DNA from: an uncultured Bacteroidales bacterium
Lineage (GTDB): Bacteria > Bacteroidota > Bacteroidia > Bacteroidales > Paludibacteraceae
Reading direction: 5' to 3'
Assembly (NCBI GenBank): GCA_903911085.1
Contig: CAIWCC010000141.1
Coordinates: 1 to 64,000 of the forward strand
DNA: 64,000 nucleotides
Positions 23,161 through 33,117 of the stretch are shown here, one piece after another (the stretch's first letter is position 1; every line of letters begins with the position of its first letter). The translations under genes were made by a program, and so were the position numbers. The notes under the pieces were generated by a model. That model was not told where the DNA came from and made no database searches. It saw nothing but the letters and a program-made list of their open reading frames with translations.

Positions 23161-26100
23161 ATGAAACAGGATTCAATTATAGCCCGATTGAAAAGTGTTA
23201 TTTTCATTATGTTGTTTTCATTTGCTGGAGCGTATGCTCAAACCACCTTTAAAGTGAATGGAATTATGTATGTTACAACCAGTAACAATGCTGTTGCAGT
23301 AATATCGGGTGGCGATTACACAGGGAAAATTGTAATTCCTGAAACTGTAAAGTACAATTCGAAACAATCGTACAACGTAACTTCCGTTTATGAGTATGCA
23401 TTCACGGCTTCGGTGGGGTTAACAAGTGTTACAATGCCTAATTCGGTAGATTCGATAGGTGACTTTGCTTTCTCCAATTGTAGCACATTAACTGCGGTGT
23501 CTTTTCCCGACTCGGTAAAAACTATTGGGAAATATGCATTCCAAAATTCTCCAGCTTTAACCTCTATCACCATTCCAAACACAATTAGTAAAATTAGTGA
23601 AGGAATGTTTTACAGCTGCTCTGGTTTAAACGAAATCAGTATCCCTGCATCAATAACCTCCATTGCCGATTATAGTTTTACCTTTTGCACAGGATTGAAA
23701 AAAATCTATTTTACAGGCAACAAACTCAATTCTATGGGCAATAGCAGTTTTGCAGGTTGCACTGGACTTACCGAAATACATGATTATTCAGGAGCTCCTG
23801 CAGCCATTTTATCTACTACATTTAGTAATGTAGATAAAATAAATTGCACTTTATATGTGCCTGTTGGCTCTCAAAACCAATATAAAACCGCTACCGGTTG
23901 GATGGATTTTACTAAAATTGAGGAGCAAGGTGGTGTGGTGGGAACTAAGTTTAACGTAGATGGTATTTATTATGAAGTAACCGGACCGAATACCGTTGCT
24001 GTAACTTACGGAGAAAGATACTTTGTTGGAGTTTACTCGGGTGATGTTTCAATACCTACTCAGGTTTTAAATAATGCTTTAGTATATACAGTTACTTCAA
24101 TAGGTTATGGCACTTTTGCTAATTGTAGAAGTGTAAATTCAATAATTATCCCAATAAGTGTTACTTCAATTGGTTCTGCTGCTTTTCTAAAATGTGACAG
24201 TTTAACATCAATAAATATTCCCACAAATATTATTTCAATTGGTGACCGTGCTTTTCAAGACTGTGGCAGTTTAACTTCAATAAATATCCCAACTGGGGTT
24301 ACTACAATAGGAGATTATACTTTTTATGGTTGTAACAATTTAACCTCAATAAATATCCCAACGGGGGCTACTTCAATAGGAAGTGGTGCATTTTATAGTT
24401 GTAGCAGTTTAACTTCAATTAAAATTCCATCAGGAGTTACTTCTATAGGAACTTTTGCTTTCCAAAATTGTAGTAATTTGACATCTATAGATATTCCACA
24501 AACACTAACTTCAATTCACTATTCGGCTTTTAAGAATTGTCGTAGTTTAGATTCTATAGTAATCCCAAGTGGCGTTACAGCTATTGAGAGTGAAACATTT
24601 AGTGGTTGTAATAATTTTAAAAACATTATAATTCCCAATACTATAAATTCAATTGGAAATTATGCTTTTGGTTATTGTGTCAGTTTAATGTCAATAGTTT
24701 TGCCTGACAAAATTGAAGCAATTGGAAGTTATGCATTTATTGGATGTGAAAATTTAAAAGAGATTAACATACCCAGCACTGTCAATTATATTAGTGAATA
24801 CTCTTTTGCTGGTTGTAATAGTTTAACTTCATTATCAATTCCTGAGGGTGTAGACTCAATTGGTTCTGCTGCTTTTGAGAACTGTAGAGGTTTAACAACG
24901 ATTAAATTTCCAACTACTATTACTTACATTGCTTCATCCGCATTTAAGAATTGTATAAGTTTAACCTCACTAAATATTCCAAAAAGTATTACAACGATTA
25001 AGTTTGGTACTTTTATGGGTTGCAGCAGTTTGACCACAATTAATATTCCTTTTGGCATTATTTCAATTGAATCAAATGCTTTTAGAAATTGTAAAAAACT
25101 GAATTCTTTAGTTTTTCCAGAGAGCATTACTTCAATTGCTGAATATTCTTTTACTGGATGTACCAACCTAACGTCTATAACCTTTCCTAAAAATCTTATA
25201 ACAATTAGTTATCTTGCTTTTGAAAATTGTAATGGACTCACTAGCATCACTTTACCTGCTAGTTTACAAAAATTAGATTCTTCATCATTCTTAAATTGTT
25301 CTTCTATACAAAAGATATATAATTACTGTGCAAATCCGAAAATTCTAAATTCATATTTAAATGGTATTGATTCTACCACTTGCACTTTATACGTGAGGGC
25401 AAAATCACTTCATCGTTACCGAATGGCAAAAGGTTGGAAAAGCTTTCAAAATATTCAACCTTTGTCATACGAAATTAGTACGCCGGATATAAAAGTGCTG
25501 ACAAACAATGATTTCACAATTCCTGTAAGCAGTTCTGCCATTTTTGCAAACGATTCTGTATCAGCATTCCAAATGGAATTAAAATATGATTCAACTCGCA
25601 TGATTTTTAAGAGCTACGATGCTGACACCACATTTACAAACCATGGAAGCTTATTAATAAACAGCGATACAAAGGGAGTTCTTAAAATGGGTTATATATC
25701 CGATAAGTATTTTGATTTTGAAGGAAATATGCTAAACCTGCATTTCAAATCGCAGAAGTCGGGGGTACGTGTTACCGATTTTACTAAATTTTTGTTTAAC
25801 ACCGAAGATGCGTTAAATACACAAAAGGGAAAAGTGGAAATTATGGGTTATGGCGATGTGGATTACAATCAAGATGTGCAGTCTTATGATGCTTCGCTAG
25901 CGCTTATCAAATCGGTAGGTTTAAATCCCATGCCAGATGTAGACGCACTTCCGTGGGAAGAATTGAGAATGGATGTAGCTGATGTAGATGGCAACAAATC
26001 GGTTACTGCTTACGATGCAGGTTTAATTCTGAAAAAATCGATTGATTTAATTGCCGTTTTTCCAATTGAAGAAAGTTTAAATACTCCCCAAAATTTAAAT

Positions 26101-26697
26101 GCTCCTCAAAAAGCGAACGTAAGTAATACGGCTGATGTGACAGTAATAAAAGAAGGTAAAAACTTGGTATTCCGTTCGTATGGTAATCTAACAGGATTGA
26201 ACTTGTCATTTAATGGTGAAATCGGGTTACTGTCAAGTCCTTTATTTTCAGCTTATTTAAAAAACTTTATTCAAGCCAAAAACATAAATGACCTGACGTA
26301 TAATGTAGGAATAGCTTTTAGTTCATCACCCGCGGAGGGATCGGTTATTATGTCTATTCCTTTGAAATCGGAATTAATAAGCGATTTATCTCTTCAAATT
26401 ACTGTTAATCAGCAACAAAAAGTTGTTTCTTTGAACACGAATACTTCAGGAGTAACGTCCAATACCGATAACCAAAACTCAGTTTATTTAAACTCACAAT
26501 CAAACGAAATTCACTTTAACACACCAAATGAATTAAGTTTGGTAACAATTACCGATTTAACAGGTAGAACAATCTATAAAAGTCTGGTTGACACAAGTAA
26601 AAACTTATATATTGGCAATTTAATTTCAGGTATTTATCTTGTAACTGTAGAACAAATAAATGGAAATTTGATTAAATCTAAAATTTTAAAGCGTTAA
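23161..26697 (+). CDS. BspA-like leucine-rich-repeat surface protein with cohesin-like, dockerin-like and T9SS domains
   Basis: This 1178-residue protein has a signal peptide at 1-26. Two repeat blocks each open with F-V-GI-Y (residues near 31 and 263) and are followed by about 23-residue LRR_5 repeats of the form SLTSINIPTGVTSIGxxAF. Near 770-895 there is a cohesin-like beta domain (FTIPVSSSAIFANDSVSAFQ). A dockerin-like pair follows: GDVDYNQDVQSYDASLAL and ADVDGNKSVTAYDAGLIL, both with Asp/Asn calcium-loop spacing. The C-terminal 70 residues are a type A T9SS sorting domain (VTITDLTGRTIYKS ... GIYLVTVEQ). It is expected to be exported and anchored on the cell surface, for adhesion or protein scaffolding. 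Confidence 0.88.
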   Translation: MKQDSIIARLKSVIFIMLFSFAGAYAQTTFKVNGIMYVTTSNNAVAVISGGDYTGKIVIPETVKYNSKQSYNVTSVYEYAFTASVGLTSVTMPNSVDSIGDFAFSNCSTLTAVSFPDSVKTIGKYAFQNSPALTSITIPNTISKISEGMFYSCSGLNEISIPASITSIADYSFTFCTGLKKIYFTGNKLNSMGNSSFAGCTGLTEIHDYSGAPAAILSTTFSNVDKINCTLYVPVGSQNQYKTATGWMDFTKIEEQGGVVGTKFNVDGIYYEVTGPNTVAVTYGERYFVGVYSGDVSIPTQVLNNALVYTVTSIGYGTFANCRSVNSIIIPISVTSIGSAAFLKCDSLTSINIPTNIISIGDRAFQDCGSLTSINIPTGVTTIGDYTFYGCNNLTSINIPTGATSIGSGAFYSCSSLTSIKIPSGVTSIGTFAFQNCSNLTSIDIPQTLTSIHYSAFKNCRSLDSIVIPSGVTAIESETFSGCNNFKNIIIPNTINSIGNYAFGYCVSLMSIVLPDKIEAIGSYAFIGCENLKEINIPSTVNYISEYSFAGCNSLTSLSIPEGVDSIGSAAFENCRGLTTIKFPTTITYIASSAFKNCISLTSLNIPKSITTIKFGTFMGCSSLTTINIPFGIISIESNAFRNCKKLNSLVFPESITSIAEYSFTGCTNLTSITFPKNLITISYLAFENCNGLTSITLPASLQKLDSSSFLNCSSIQKIYNYCANPKILNSYLNGIDSTTCTLYVRAKSLHRYRMAKGWKSFQNIQPLSYEISTPDIKVLTNNDFTIPVSSSAIFANDSVSAFQMELKYDSTRMIFKSYDADTTFTNHGSLLINSDTKGVLKMGYISDKYFDFEGNMLNLHFKSQKSGVRVTDFTKFLFNTEDALNTQKGKVEIMGYGDVDYNQDVQSYDASLALIKSVGLNPMPDVDALPWEELRMDVADVDGNKSVTAYDAGLILKKSIDLIAVFPIEESLNTPQNLNAPQKANVSNTADVTVIKEGKNLVFRSYGNLTGLNLSFNGEIGLLSSPLFSAYLKNFIQAKNINDLTYNVGIAFSSSPAEGSVIMSIPLKSELISDLSLQITVNQQQKVVSLNTNTSGVTSNTDNQNSVYLNSQSNEIHFNTPNELSLVTITDLTGRTIYKSLVDTSKNLYIGNLISGIYLVTVEQINGNLIKSKILKR

Positions 26698-26790
26698 AAT
26701 TATTTTGTTTTTTTCTTGCAAATGTTTTTTGCCTTTGAAAGGATGGATTATAGCCTTACAATTTTTGCACTTTTTCATAACTTACTCATT

Positions 26791-26819
26791 GAGGAGGACA
26801 TAGAGTTTTTGTCCTCCTT
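26791..26819 (+). terminator. Hairpin after the LRR gene
   Basis: gaggaggac and gtcctcctt form a nine-base stem (last pair G:T) around an 11-base loop, 93 bases past the stop. It has no strong T-run afterwards, so it is a moderate terminator call. Confidence 0.5.
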
Positions 26820-27218
26820 ATTGATAAGTTTATCTGAACTTTTTAGAAATACAGTTGGTCTGTTCAATAAGTTTCTAGTGTTATGTTAGGTTTATTATGA
26901 CGCATATTATTTAATGTAAATCATTACTAAACAGTATTTTCAAATTTTTCCTTCTCAATATCTTTATATGCTTAAAGTACCATAAAAAACTTTTACCATA
27001 CCTAATACAAATTCAATCTTCATTGACAAAGCCAGATTCTTCTCAGTTTACCTTTTGTAATAGTGGAAATGGTTTGAGAAAACTCATGGATAGAATTCGC
27101 AAAACATCCTTTTGCTAATAATTCAAAGAAACATTCATTCAACGCTCAAAGAAGTGCGGTATTTAAATTTTCCATATTATACTTTTTATAGTGCTACTTT
27201 ACTAAAATTGATTTAATT

Positions 27219-27324
27219 AATGCCAGAGGCATTTTATATTTAAAGAAAACGTTTTTTATCCATATTCGACTCCGATAGGGGTCGTATATATCTTTTTATT
27301 AAATATCTGAAACCGATGGGTTCC
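27219..27324. repeat. Three tandem short hairpins in the 26698-27450 gap
   Basis: aatgccagaggcatt, cgactccgataggggtcg (27267-27284) and gaaaccgatgggttcc (27309-27324) are spaced hairpins of the same style as those inside elements A, B and C. No gctgaaaaac ends were found around them. The rest of the 753-base gap has no gene. Confidence 0.55.
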
Positions 27325-27390
27325 ATATCTTAGGTTCAATTTTATTTTAGCAAAGTAGAAATAGGAATTCCAAAAATAAAACTAAATAGC

Positions 27391-27429
27391 AACAAAGCCA
27401 ACTATCACAATGGATAATTGGCCTCGTTT
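27391..27429 (-). terminator. Terminator of the GH88 gene
   Basis: aacaaagccaactat pairs with ataattggcctcgtt (12 of 15 positions, plus G:U), just past the stop of the minus-strand GH88 gene and followed on that strand by T-rich DNA. Confidence 0.65.
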
Positions 27430-27450
27430 ACTATTATATCTTCTTAATCT

Positions 27451-28683
27451 CTACTTTTTTGTTATTTGCGTCAAATAATTCATATTTAAACCATCACGCT
27501 TCCGAACCAATGCTTCCAGAAAATAATAGTCGGCATAATTGAGCGGTACATCAATCTCATTGTTATGGGGAATACTACCCACTGAATGTTTTAGAATAAA
27601 GTTGCCATTTGTGCCAATTTCTGCCCTATAAGCTGGAGTACTTAATGTTGCAATGATTTTATCGGCAGTAAGTTTGTATTTTTTCTCAGGCAAATACATG
27701 CTCATTTCGTACAATGCGGATGCAGAAACTGTAGCAGCAGACACATCGCGTGGCTCGTTGGGTATATTGGGGGCATTATAATCCCAATAGGGAATTAAAT
27801 CTTTTGGTAGAGTTTTTTCGGTAAAAATATAGTCATAAATCTTTTTTGCTTGCTCAAGGTAAATTGGATTTTTGGTGTAACGATAACAAACAGTGTATCC
27901 ATACAAACCCCAAGCCTGACCACGTGCCCACGATGATTCATTGTCATAGCCTTGCGCTGTCTCTTTCGACCTTACTTCACCTGTTTCAGGGTCGTAATCA
28001 ACCACATGGTAGCAACTATTGTTGTCTCTGTAATGATTAGCGAGTGTTTTATTGGCATGACTAACAGCAATTTTATAGAAACTCGAATCGCCTGAAAATT
28101 TAGTAGCTTCAAACAGTATTTCCAGATTCATCATATTATCAATGATAACAGGGCATTTCCAACCTCTTTTACTTTGCCAATCTTTATCTACATTCCACGA
28201 TTGTAATATGCCAGCATTCGGTCTAAATCGTGTAGAAAGTGATTTTGCTGTTTCAACAATTACCTCTTTGTATTTCTCATTGCCAGTTTGTCGGTATCCG
28301 TTCAGATAACTGCTCCCAATCATAAAACCAACATCGTGATGACATTTTAAGTATTTCACTGAATCAAGTCTTTCAGTATATTTTTCGGCCAAAGGAAGCC
28401 ATTTATTATTATTGCTTAATTTATAGGTAAACCAAATACTACCTGCAAAAAAACCACTAGTCCAATCATCGATAGGCACATACACAATTTTTCCATCTTT
28501 ATCTAAAGTGCGTGGAATTAAAACCTTGGTAGTTTTTTCAATAATATTTGACTGCAACTCATATTGACCTTCTGCAATGGTTGTATTTTCTGCAATTACA
28601 TCAATATCTGATGTTTTTTGAGTACTACAACTTATGGAGGCTGATAGTAATAGTAGTCCAAATAGTTTAATTGTTGTTTTCAT
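27451..28683 (-). CDS. ugl: GH88 unsaturated glucuronyl hydrolase, lipoprotein
   Basis: This 410-residue protein has a lipoprotein signal with Cys19 (SASISCS), so it is membrane-anchored, probably facing the periplasm. It has an alpha/alpha-barrel fold. The two acidic residues expected for the hydration mechanism are Asp117 in HHDVGFM and Asp182 in IDNMMNLEIL. WARGQAWGLYGY is the other family hallmark. The enzyme removes 4,5-unsaturated uronic acid from the non-reducing end of oligosaccharides made by polysaccharide lyases, the expected step after the PL8 enzymes encoded downstream. It is transcribed divergently from the hybrid regulator gene. Confidence 0.9.
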   Translation of the reverse strand: MKTTIKLFGLLLLSASISCSTQKTSDIDVIAENTTIAEGQYELQSNIIEKTTKVLIPRTLDKDGKIVYVPIDDWTSGFFAGSIWFTYKLSNNNKWLPLAEKYTERLDSVKYLKCHHDVGFMIGSSYLNGYRQTGNEKYKEVIVETAKSLSTRFRPNAGILQSWNVDKDWQSKRGWKCPVIIDNMMNLEILFEATKFSGDSSFYKIAVSHANKTLANHYRDNNSCYHVVDYDPETGEVRSKETAQGYDNESSWARGQAWGLYGYTVCYRYTKNPIYLEQAKKIYDYIFTEKTLPKDLIPYWDYNAPNIPNEPRDVSAATVSASALYEMSMYLPEKKYKLTADKIIATLSTPAYRAEIGTNGNFILKHSVGSIPHNNEIDVPLNYADYYFLEALVRKRDGLNMNYLTQITKK

Positions 28684-28803
28684 TCTAAAGTATGTATTTT
28701 TTTTGTATGCAATAATTTGGTCATTAAATTATCGCATCCTATGATGTTGCTTTTAAGAGTTTGAGCAAAAAAATATTCTATGCCGAGAATTTAAAATCGG
28801 TTA

Positions 28804-28811
28804 CAAAATTA
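28804..28811 (-). promoter_or_regulatory. Candidate -7 element of the GH88 gene
   Basis: On the minus strand this reads TAATTTTG, fitting TAnnTTTG, 121 bases before the GH88 start. It is tentative. Confidence 0.35.
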
Positions 28812-28939
28812 GATGTAACTTCAGTTTTCTTGGTGATACAATAGTACAGAAAAACTCAAAAATAGTACTAAATGAATGTTTTAATTGTACAAAATGGCAG
28901 AAATGGTTTTATGGATAGACAAAGTCTCAATAAAAAAAC

Positions 28940-28947
28940 TATTTTTG
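28940..28947 (+). promoter_or_regulatory. -7 element TATTTTTG of the hybrid regulator gene
   Basis: This fits TAnnTTTG and lies 51 bases before the ATG at 28998. The 314-base divergent gap 28684-28997 therefore holds candidate promoters on both strands. Confidence 0.55.
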
Positions 28948-28997
28948 TATCGAAATTCCATTTTGGCTAATAGTTAAAATCACGTTAAATTTCGGAA

Positions 28998-31900
28998 ATG
29001 AAAAAGTATTATTTTAGTCTAATCATTTTTGCTGTCTTTTTAAACACAAAAACTTATTGTATTAGATTTAACCATTTGACAACCGATGAGGGCTTGTCCC
29101 AAATATCCGTAAAACCACTTTATGAGGATGAAAGAGGTTTTATATGGGCAGGTACGCGCGATGGTCTCAATTTATACAACGGCAATAACGTTCAGTTTTT
29201 CAAGCACGAAAAAAACTCTTCAAATACCATTATTTCAAATAGAGTAGATAAAATAGTAGGTAATAAAAATGGGAAAATCTTTTTGAAATGTGCAATGGAT
29301 GTAGTGGAGTATGATTTTAGAACTGAAAAATTCACCACCTTACTATTGGGCGATGTTTCCACCATTTATTATAACCGGCATCTATTTGTGGCCCGCAACA
29401 ATAGAATATTGATAAAAGAAGATGAAAAAGTGGGCTTTAAACCTTATTTCTCATTGCCAAACAAGCAAGCAAAGGTGTCTTGTATATTCATATCTGAAAA
29501 TTCACTTTGGATAGGTACTAGTAATATGGGGCTTTTTAGACTAAAAAATAAGGTGCTATCCTTGTTTTTACCAAATACAAACATTAGCAATATATATCAA
29601 GATACCAAAGGATTGATGTGGATCTGCAGCGATGGAAATGGATTGTTTCAGATTGATGGCAAAACAATTTTTAACTATAGAAACACACCCAAAAATCCAC
29701 AAAGTTTATCTTCTGATATTGTGCGCGATTGTTGTGAAGATAGGCTAGGAAATATCTGGATTTCTACCTTTAATGGATTAAATAAATTTGAACGAAGGAA
29801 AGGAACTTTTATTAACTATAAAGCCAATTCAAATCCGGATGGACTAACTCATTCTTCCATCTTTTCAGTTATAAAAGACCATCAAGGCAGTATTTGGTTG
29901 GGTACTTTTTTTGGCGGAATAAATTACTTTAATCCAGAATATGAGATATATACATTCTATAAACCTTCGGAAGTGGAAAGTCAGGGTTTAAGTTTTCCTG
30001 TGGTGGGCAAAATGATTGAAGATAAGTATAATAATTTGTGGATAGCTACCGAAGGTGGAGGTCTAAATATGTATAATCCAAGAAAAGGTACTTTCAAATG
30101 GTATAAACATGACATTGGCAATAACACTATAAAAGGTAATAATGTAAAAGCACTATATTATGACTCTCAGGCAGAAATTATGTGGATTGGACTACATCTG
30201 GGTGGATTGGATAGATTGGATATAAAAACCAATAAATTTACGCATTATCCGGCCATTATAAATAATCCCAACACATTACCCAATAGTATTGTAAGGGATA
30301 TTGTGCCATACAAAAACCAACTAATTATTGCTACAGAAAATGGTGTTTGTATGTTCAATCCAATGACAGGGCAGTGTCAACTGTTATTCAAAAATACCAA
30401 AGGTGGTCAGGTTATTAGAGTCGTTTCCGATTTAGTATTTGATCACAATGGGTTATTGTGGCTAACCGTAGAAGGCGAGGGGGCATTTTCGTACAATTTT
30501 GAGACCCAAAAACTCAAAAATTATAAGCACAATCAAGCCGTAGAAAGCAGCATTAGCTATAACGATATCAACAGTATATTTGAAGACAGCAAACATAACC
30601 TTTGGTTTTGCACTTCGGGCAGCGGACTAGAACTTTACCGCCCTGCAACAGATGATTTTGAACATTTTGATAACCAAAATAGTAATTTAAAAAGCAATTG
30701 TATATTTCAGGTATGCGAATCGAGTCCGGGAGTTTTGCTAGTTATTACCAATCAGGACTTTGCACGATTTGATTATGCAAAAAAGCGTTTCTATAATTTC
30801 AACAAAAAAAATGGCTTTCCTTTGAGTGCGGTTATTACAAGTTCACTCTATAAATCTCGTTCTGGGAGTATCTATTTAGGTGGTATTCATGGGCTTGTAT
30901 CTTTTAAAGAAAAGGATTTGTTTAAGCAGATGAAGTCCTATTCAATTTATCCGTCACGCCTATTGGTTAATGACAGGGAAGTGAAAGTAAATGACGAAAC
31001 AGGCATTCTTGAAAAGGCTTTGTATGCCACTTCCAAAATTGTGTTGCCTAGTAAATACAATGTTTTTAGTGTCGAATTTGCCACTTCTAATAATATTGCT
31101 GCCAATAGAAGTGAAATAGTTTACAAGCTTGAGGGGTTTTCGGATACTTGGAACAACTCGCGCGACCAACACACCATCACTTACACTAACTTGAGTTCTG
31201 GTAAATATACGCTTGTAATAAAAGCGGATGAATCGAAAGGAATGATATGCCCAGAAAGTAGGTTGCAGATTGAGATATTACCGCCTTTTTATCGTTCCAC
31301 ATTGGCTTACTTATTCTATATCATATTGATAGGATTTATAATCAATTATTTTCTTCGTGCCAATAATAGTAAAATCAAGCTGGAAGCATCCTTGAAATAC
31401 GAACAAAAACACATTCAGGATGTGGAAATGCTCAATCAAGCTAAATTGCGATTCTTCACAAATATATCGCATGAATTCCGTACACCATTGACGCTAATTA
31501 TTGGAAAAACAGAAATGTTACTTCAAAATCAATCGTTTACGCCTAATGTTTACAATTTGATTTTGGGAGTGTATAAAAATGGTCTTCAGCTTCGTGAATT
31601 GATAACTGAGTTGCTGGACTTCAGAAAACAAGAGCAAGGACACATGAAAATTAGTGTAAAGGAACATAATATTGTGGATTTCCTCTACGAAAACTTTCTT
31701 TTGTTTGAAGAATATGCCAATGCAAGGAAAGTGAATTTTATATTCAATAAAGAAATAGAATCCTTGACGGTTTGGTATGATTCAAAACAGTTGCAGAAGG
31801 TGATTAATAACTTGTTATCCAACGCTTTTAAACATACGAAAGAAGGTAATTCCATTACCATATCGGTAAATGAAGTGGATAACAATGCTGTATTTGAGGT

Positions 31901-33038
31901 GACAGATAATGGCAGTGGTATACTGCCCGAAGCCATCAACAATATATTTGACCGTTTTTACCAAGCGGAACAAGAAAATTCTGTATCAAACTCCGGAACG
32001 GGTATTGGTCTAGCATTGGCCAAGGGAATTGTAGATTTACATCATGGCAACATCAACGTAATAAGTGAGCCAAACATTGGTACAACATTTACAGTACAAC
32101 TAAAATTGGGGAACAAACACTTTGATGGCGATGAGTTGACCACGGGGCAAGAACCTAATACACAACCCCTAGAAATCAGCAAAATAGCTAACGATTTACA
32201 TTTTGAACAAAAAAAAATAGAGGGCATTGGTAAAAACAAATCCACCAAGATGTTGATTGTGGAAGACAATGATTCGTTACGAGAAATGCTCGTTACGATA
32301 TTTGAAAATCTCTATGAAGTAGTAACTGCCAATGATGGCGAAGAAGGCTGGCAGAAAGTGAAAGCCGAAGCCCCTAATATCGTGTTGAGCGATGTTTTAA
32401 TGCCGAAAATGTCGGGCACTGAACTTTGCAAACTGATAAAAAATGACATTGAGACTTGCCACATTCCAGTGTTGCTACTTACGGCGCGAACTGCTTTGGA
32501 GCACAACTTGGAAGGGTTGCGCATTGGTGCCGATGATTATATTACTAAGCCTTTCAACACCAGCATTTTGGTGTCACGCTGCAATAATTTGGTGAATAGC
32601 CGCATTATTTTGCTCGAAAAATTCAGTAGGCAACCTCAAGTTTCACCTCAAATGCTGGCTACCAATAATCTGGACAAGGCTTTGTTGGATAAAATTTTAG
32701 TGATTATTGACAAGTATATCAACGATACCGATTTCAATATAAACACTTTTGCCATTGAAATGGGAATGTCGCGAACCAATTTATTTGCCAAAATAAAAGG
32801 ATTAACCGGCCAGACGCCCAACGATTTTGTTACCAATATCCGATTAAAAAAAGCAGCCGTCATGATTTTGAACCACCCCGAAATGAATATCACCGAAATT
32901 TCGGAGCAATTGGGTTTTAATTCGTCACGATACTTTAGCAAATGTTTCAAAAGTCAATATCATGTTAGTCCATTATCGTACAGAAAAGGACTAACTTATG
33001 ATGAAGCGGAGGAGCAAGAAGACAATACCATTGAATAA
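28998..33038 (+). CDS. Hybrid two-component system regulator (HTCS) of the polysaccharide locus
   Basis: This 1346-residue protein has a signal peptide or anchor at 1-22. Two beta-propeller sets of Reg_prop repeats (for example FIWAGTRDGLNLY, IWISTFNGLNKF) run to about 680, then a Y_Y_Y domain to about 755 and a membrane segment at about 765-784. The histidine kinase has ISHEFRTP with His near 824, and its ATPase part has GTGIGLALAKGIVDLHHG. The receiver domain has phospho-acceptor Asp near 1132 (LSDVLMPKMSG). An AraC helix-turn-helix lies at about 1230-1330. It senses an oligosaccharide in the periplasm and activates the locus. Its position between GH88 and SusC supports control of both. Confidence 0.95.
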   Translation: MKKYYFSLIIFAVFLNTKTYCIRFNHLTTDEGLSQISVKPLYEDERGFIWAGTRDGLNLYNGNNVQFFKHEKNSSNTIISNRVDKIVGNKNGKIFLKCAMDVVEYDFRTEKFTTLLLGDVSTIYYNRHLFVARNNRILIKEDEKVGFKPYFSLPNKQAKVSCIFISENSLWIGTSNMGLFRLKNKVLSLFLPNTNISNIYQDTKGLMWICSDGNGLFQIDGKTIFNYRNTPKNPQSLSSDIVRDCCEDRLGNIWISTFNGLNKFERRKGTFINYKANSNPDGLTHSSIFSVIKDHQGSIWLGTFFGGINYFNPEYEIYTFYKPSEVESQGLSFPVVGKMIEDKYNNLWIATEGGGLNMYNPRKGTFKWYKHDIGNNTIKGNNVKALYYDSQAEIMWIGLHLGGLDRLDIKTNKFTHYPAIINNPNTLPNSIVRDIVPYKNQLIIATENGVCMFNPMTGQCQLLFKNTKGGQVIRVVSDLVFDHNGLLWLTVEGEGAFSYNFETQKLKNYKHNQAVESSISYNDINSIFEDSKHNLWFCTSGSGLELYRPATDDFEHFDNQNSNLKSNCIFQVCESSPGVLLVITNQDFARFDYAKKRFYNFNKKNGFPLSAVITSSLYKSRSGSIYLGGIHGLVSFKEKDLFKQMKSYSIYPSRLLVNDREVKVNDETGILEKALYATSKIVLPSKYNVFSVEFATSNNIAANRSEIVYKLEGFSDTWNNSRDQHTITYTNLSSGKYTLVIKADESKGMICPESRLQIEILPPFYRSTLAYLFYIILIGFIINYFLRANNSKIKLEASLKYEQKHIQDVEMLNQAKLRFFTNISHEFRTPLTLIIGKTEMLLQNQSFTPNVYNLILGVYKNGLQLRELITELLDFRKQEQGHMKISVKEHNIVDFLYENFLLFEEYANARKVNFIFNKEIESLTVWYDSKQLQKVINNLLSNAFKHTKEGNSITISVNEVDNNAVFEVTDNGSGILPEAINNIFDRFYQAEQENSVSNSGTGIGLALAKGIVDLHHGNINVISEPNIGTTFTVQLKLGNKHFDGDELTTGQEPNTQPLEISKIANDLHFEQKKIEGIGKNKSTKMLIVEDNDSLREMLVTIFENLYEVVTANDGEEGWQKVKAEAPNIVLSDVLMPKMSGTELCKLIKNDIETCHIPVLLLTARTALEHNLEGLRIGADDYITKPFNTSILVSRCNNLVNSRIILLEKFSRQPQVSPQMLATNNLDKALLDKILVIIDKYINDTDFNINTFAIEMGMSRTNLFAKIKGLTGQTPNDFVTNIRLKKAAVMILNHPEMNITEISEQLGFNSSRYFSKCFKSQYHVSPLSYRKGLTYDEAEEQEDNTIE

Positions 33039-33117
33039 CTAAAAGGATTGAATGTCAATGAATAGATGCGAAACTTATATAAGGTTTCGCATTTATTATA
33101 AAGTTATTTGTTAAGTT

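Noticed and set aside
23380-25310. Regularly spaced DNA repeats that could be taken for a CRISPR array
   Set aside because: The period is about 69 bases, in frame throughout, and encodes LRR_5 repeats. There are no identical repeats with unique spacers.
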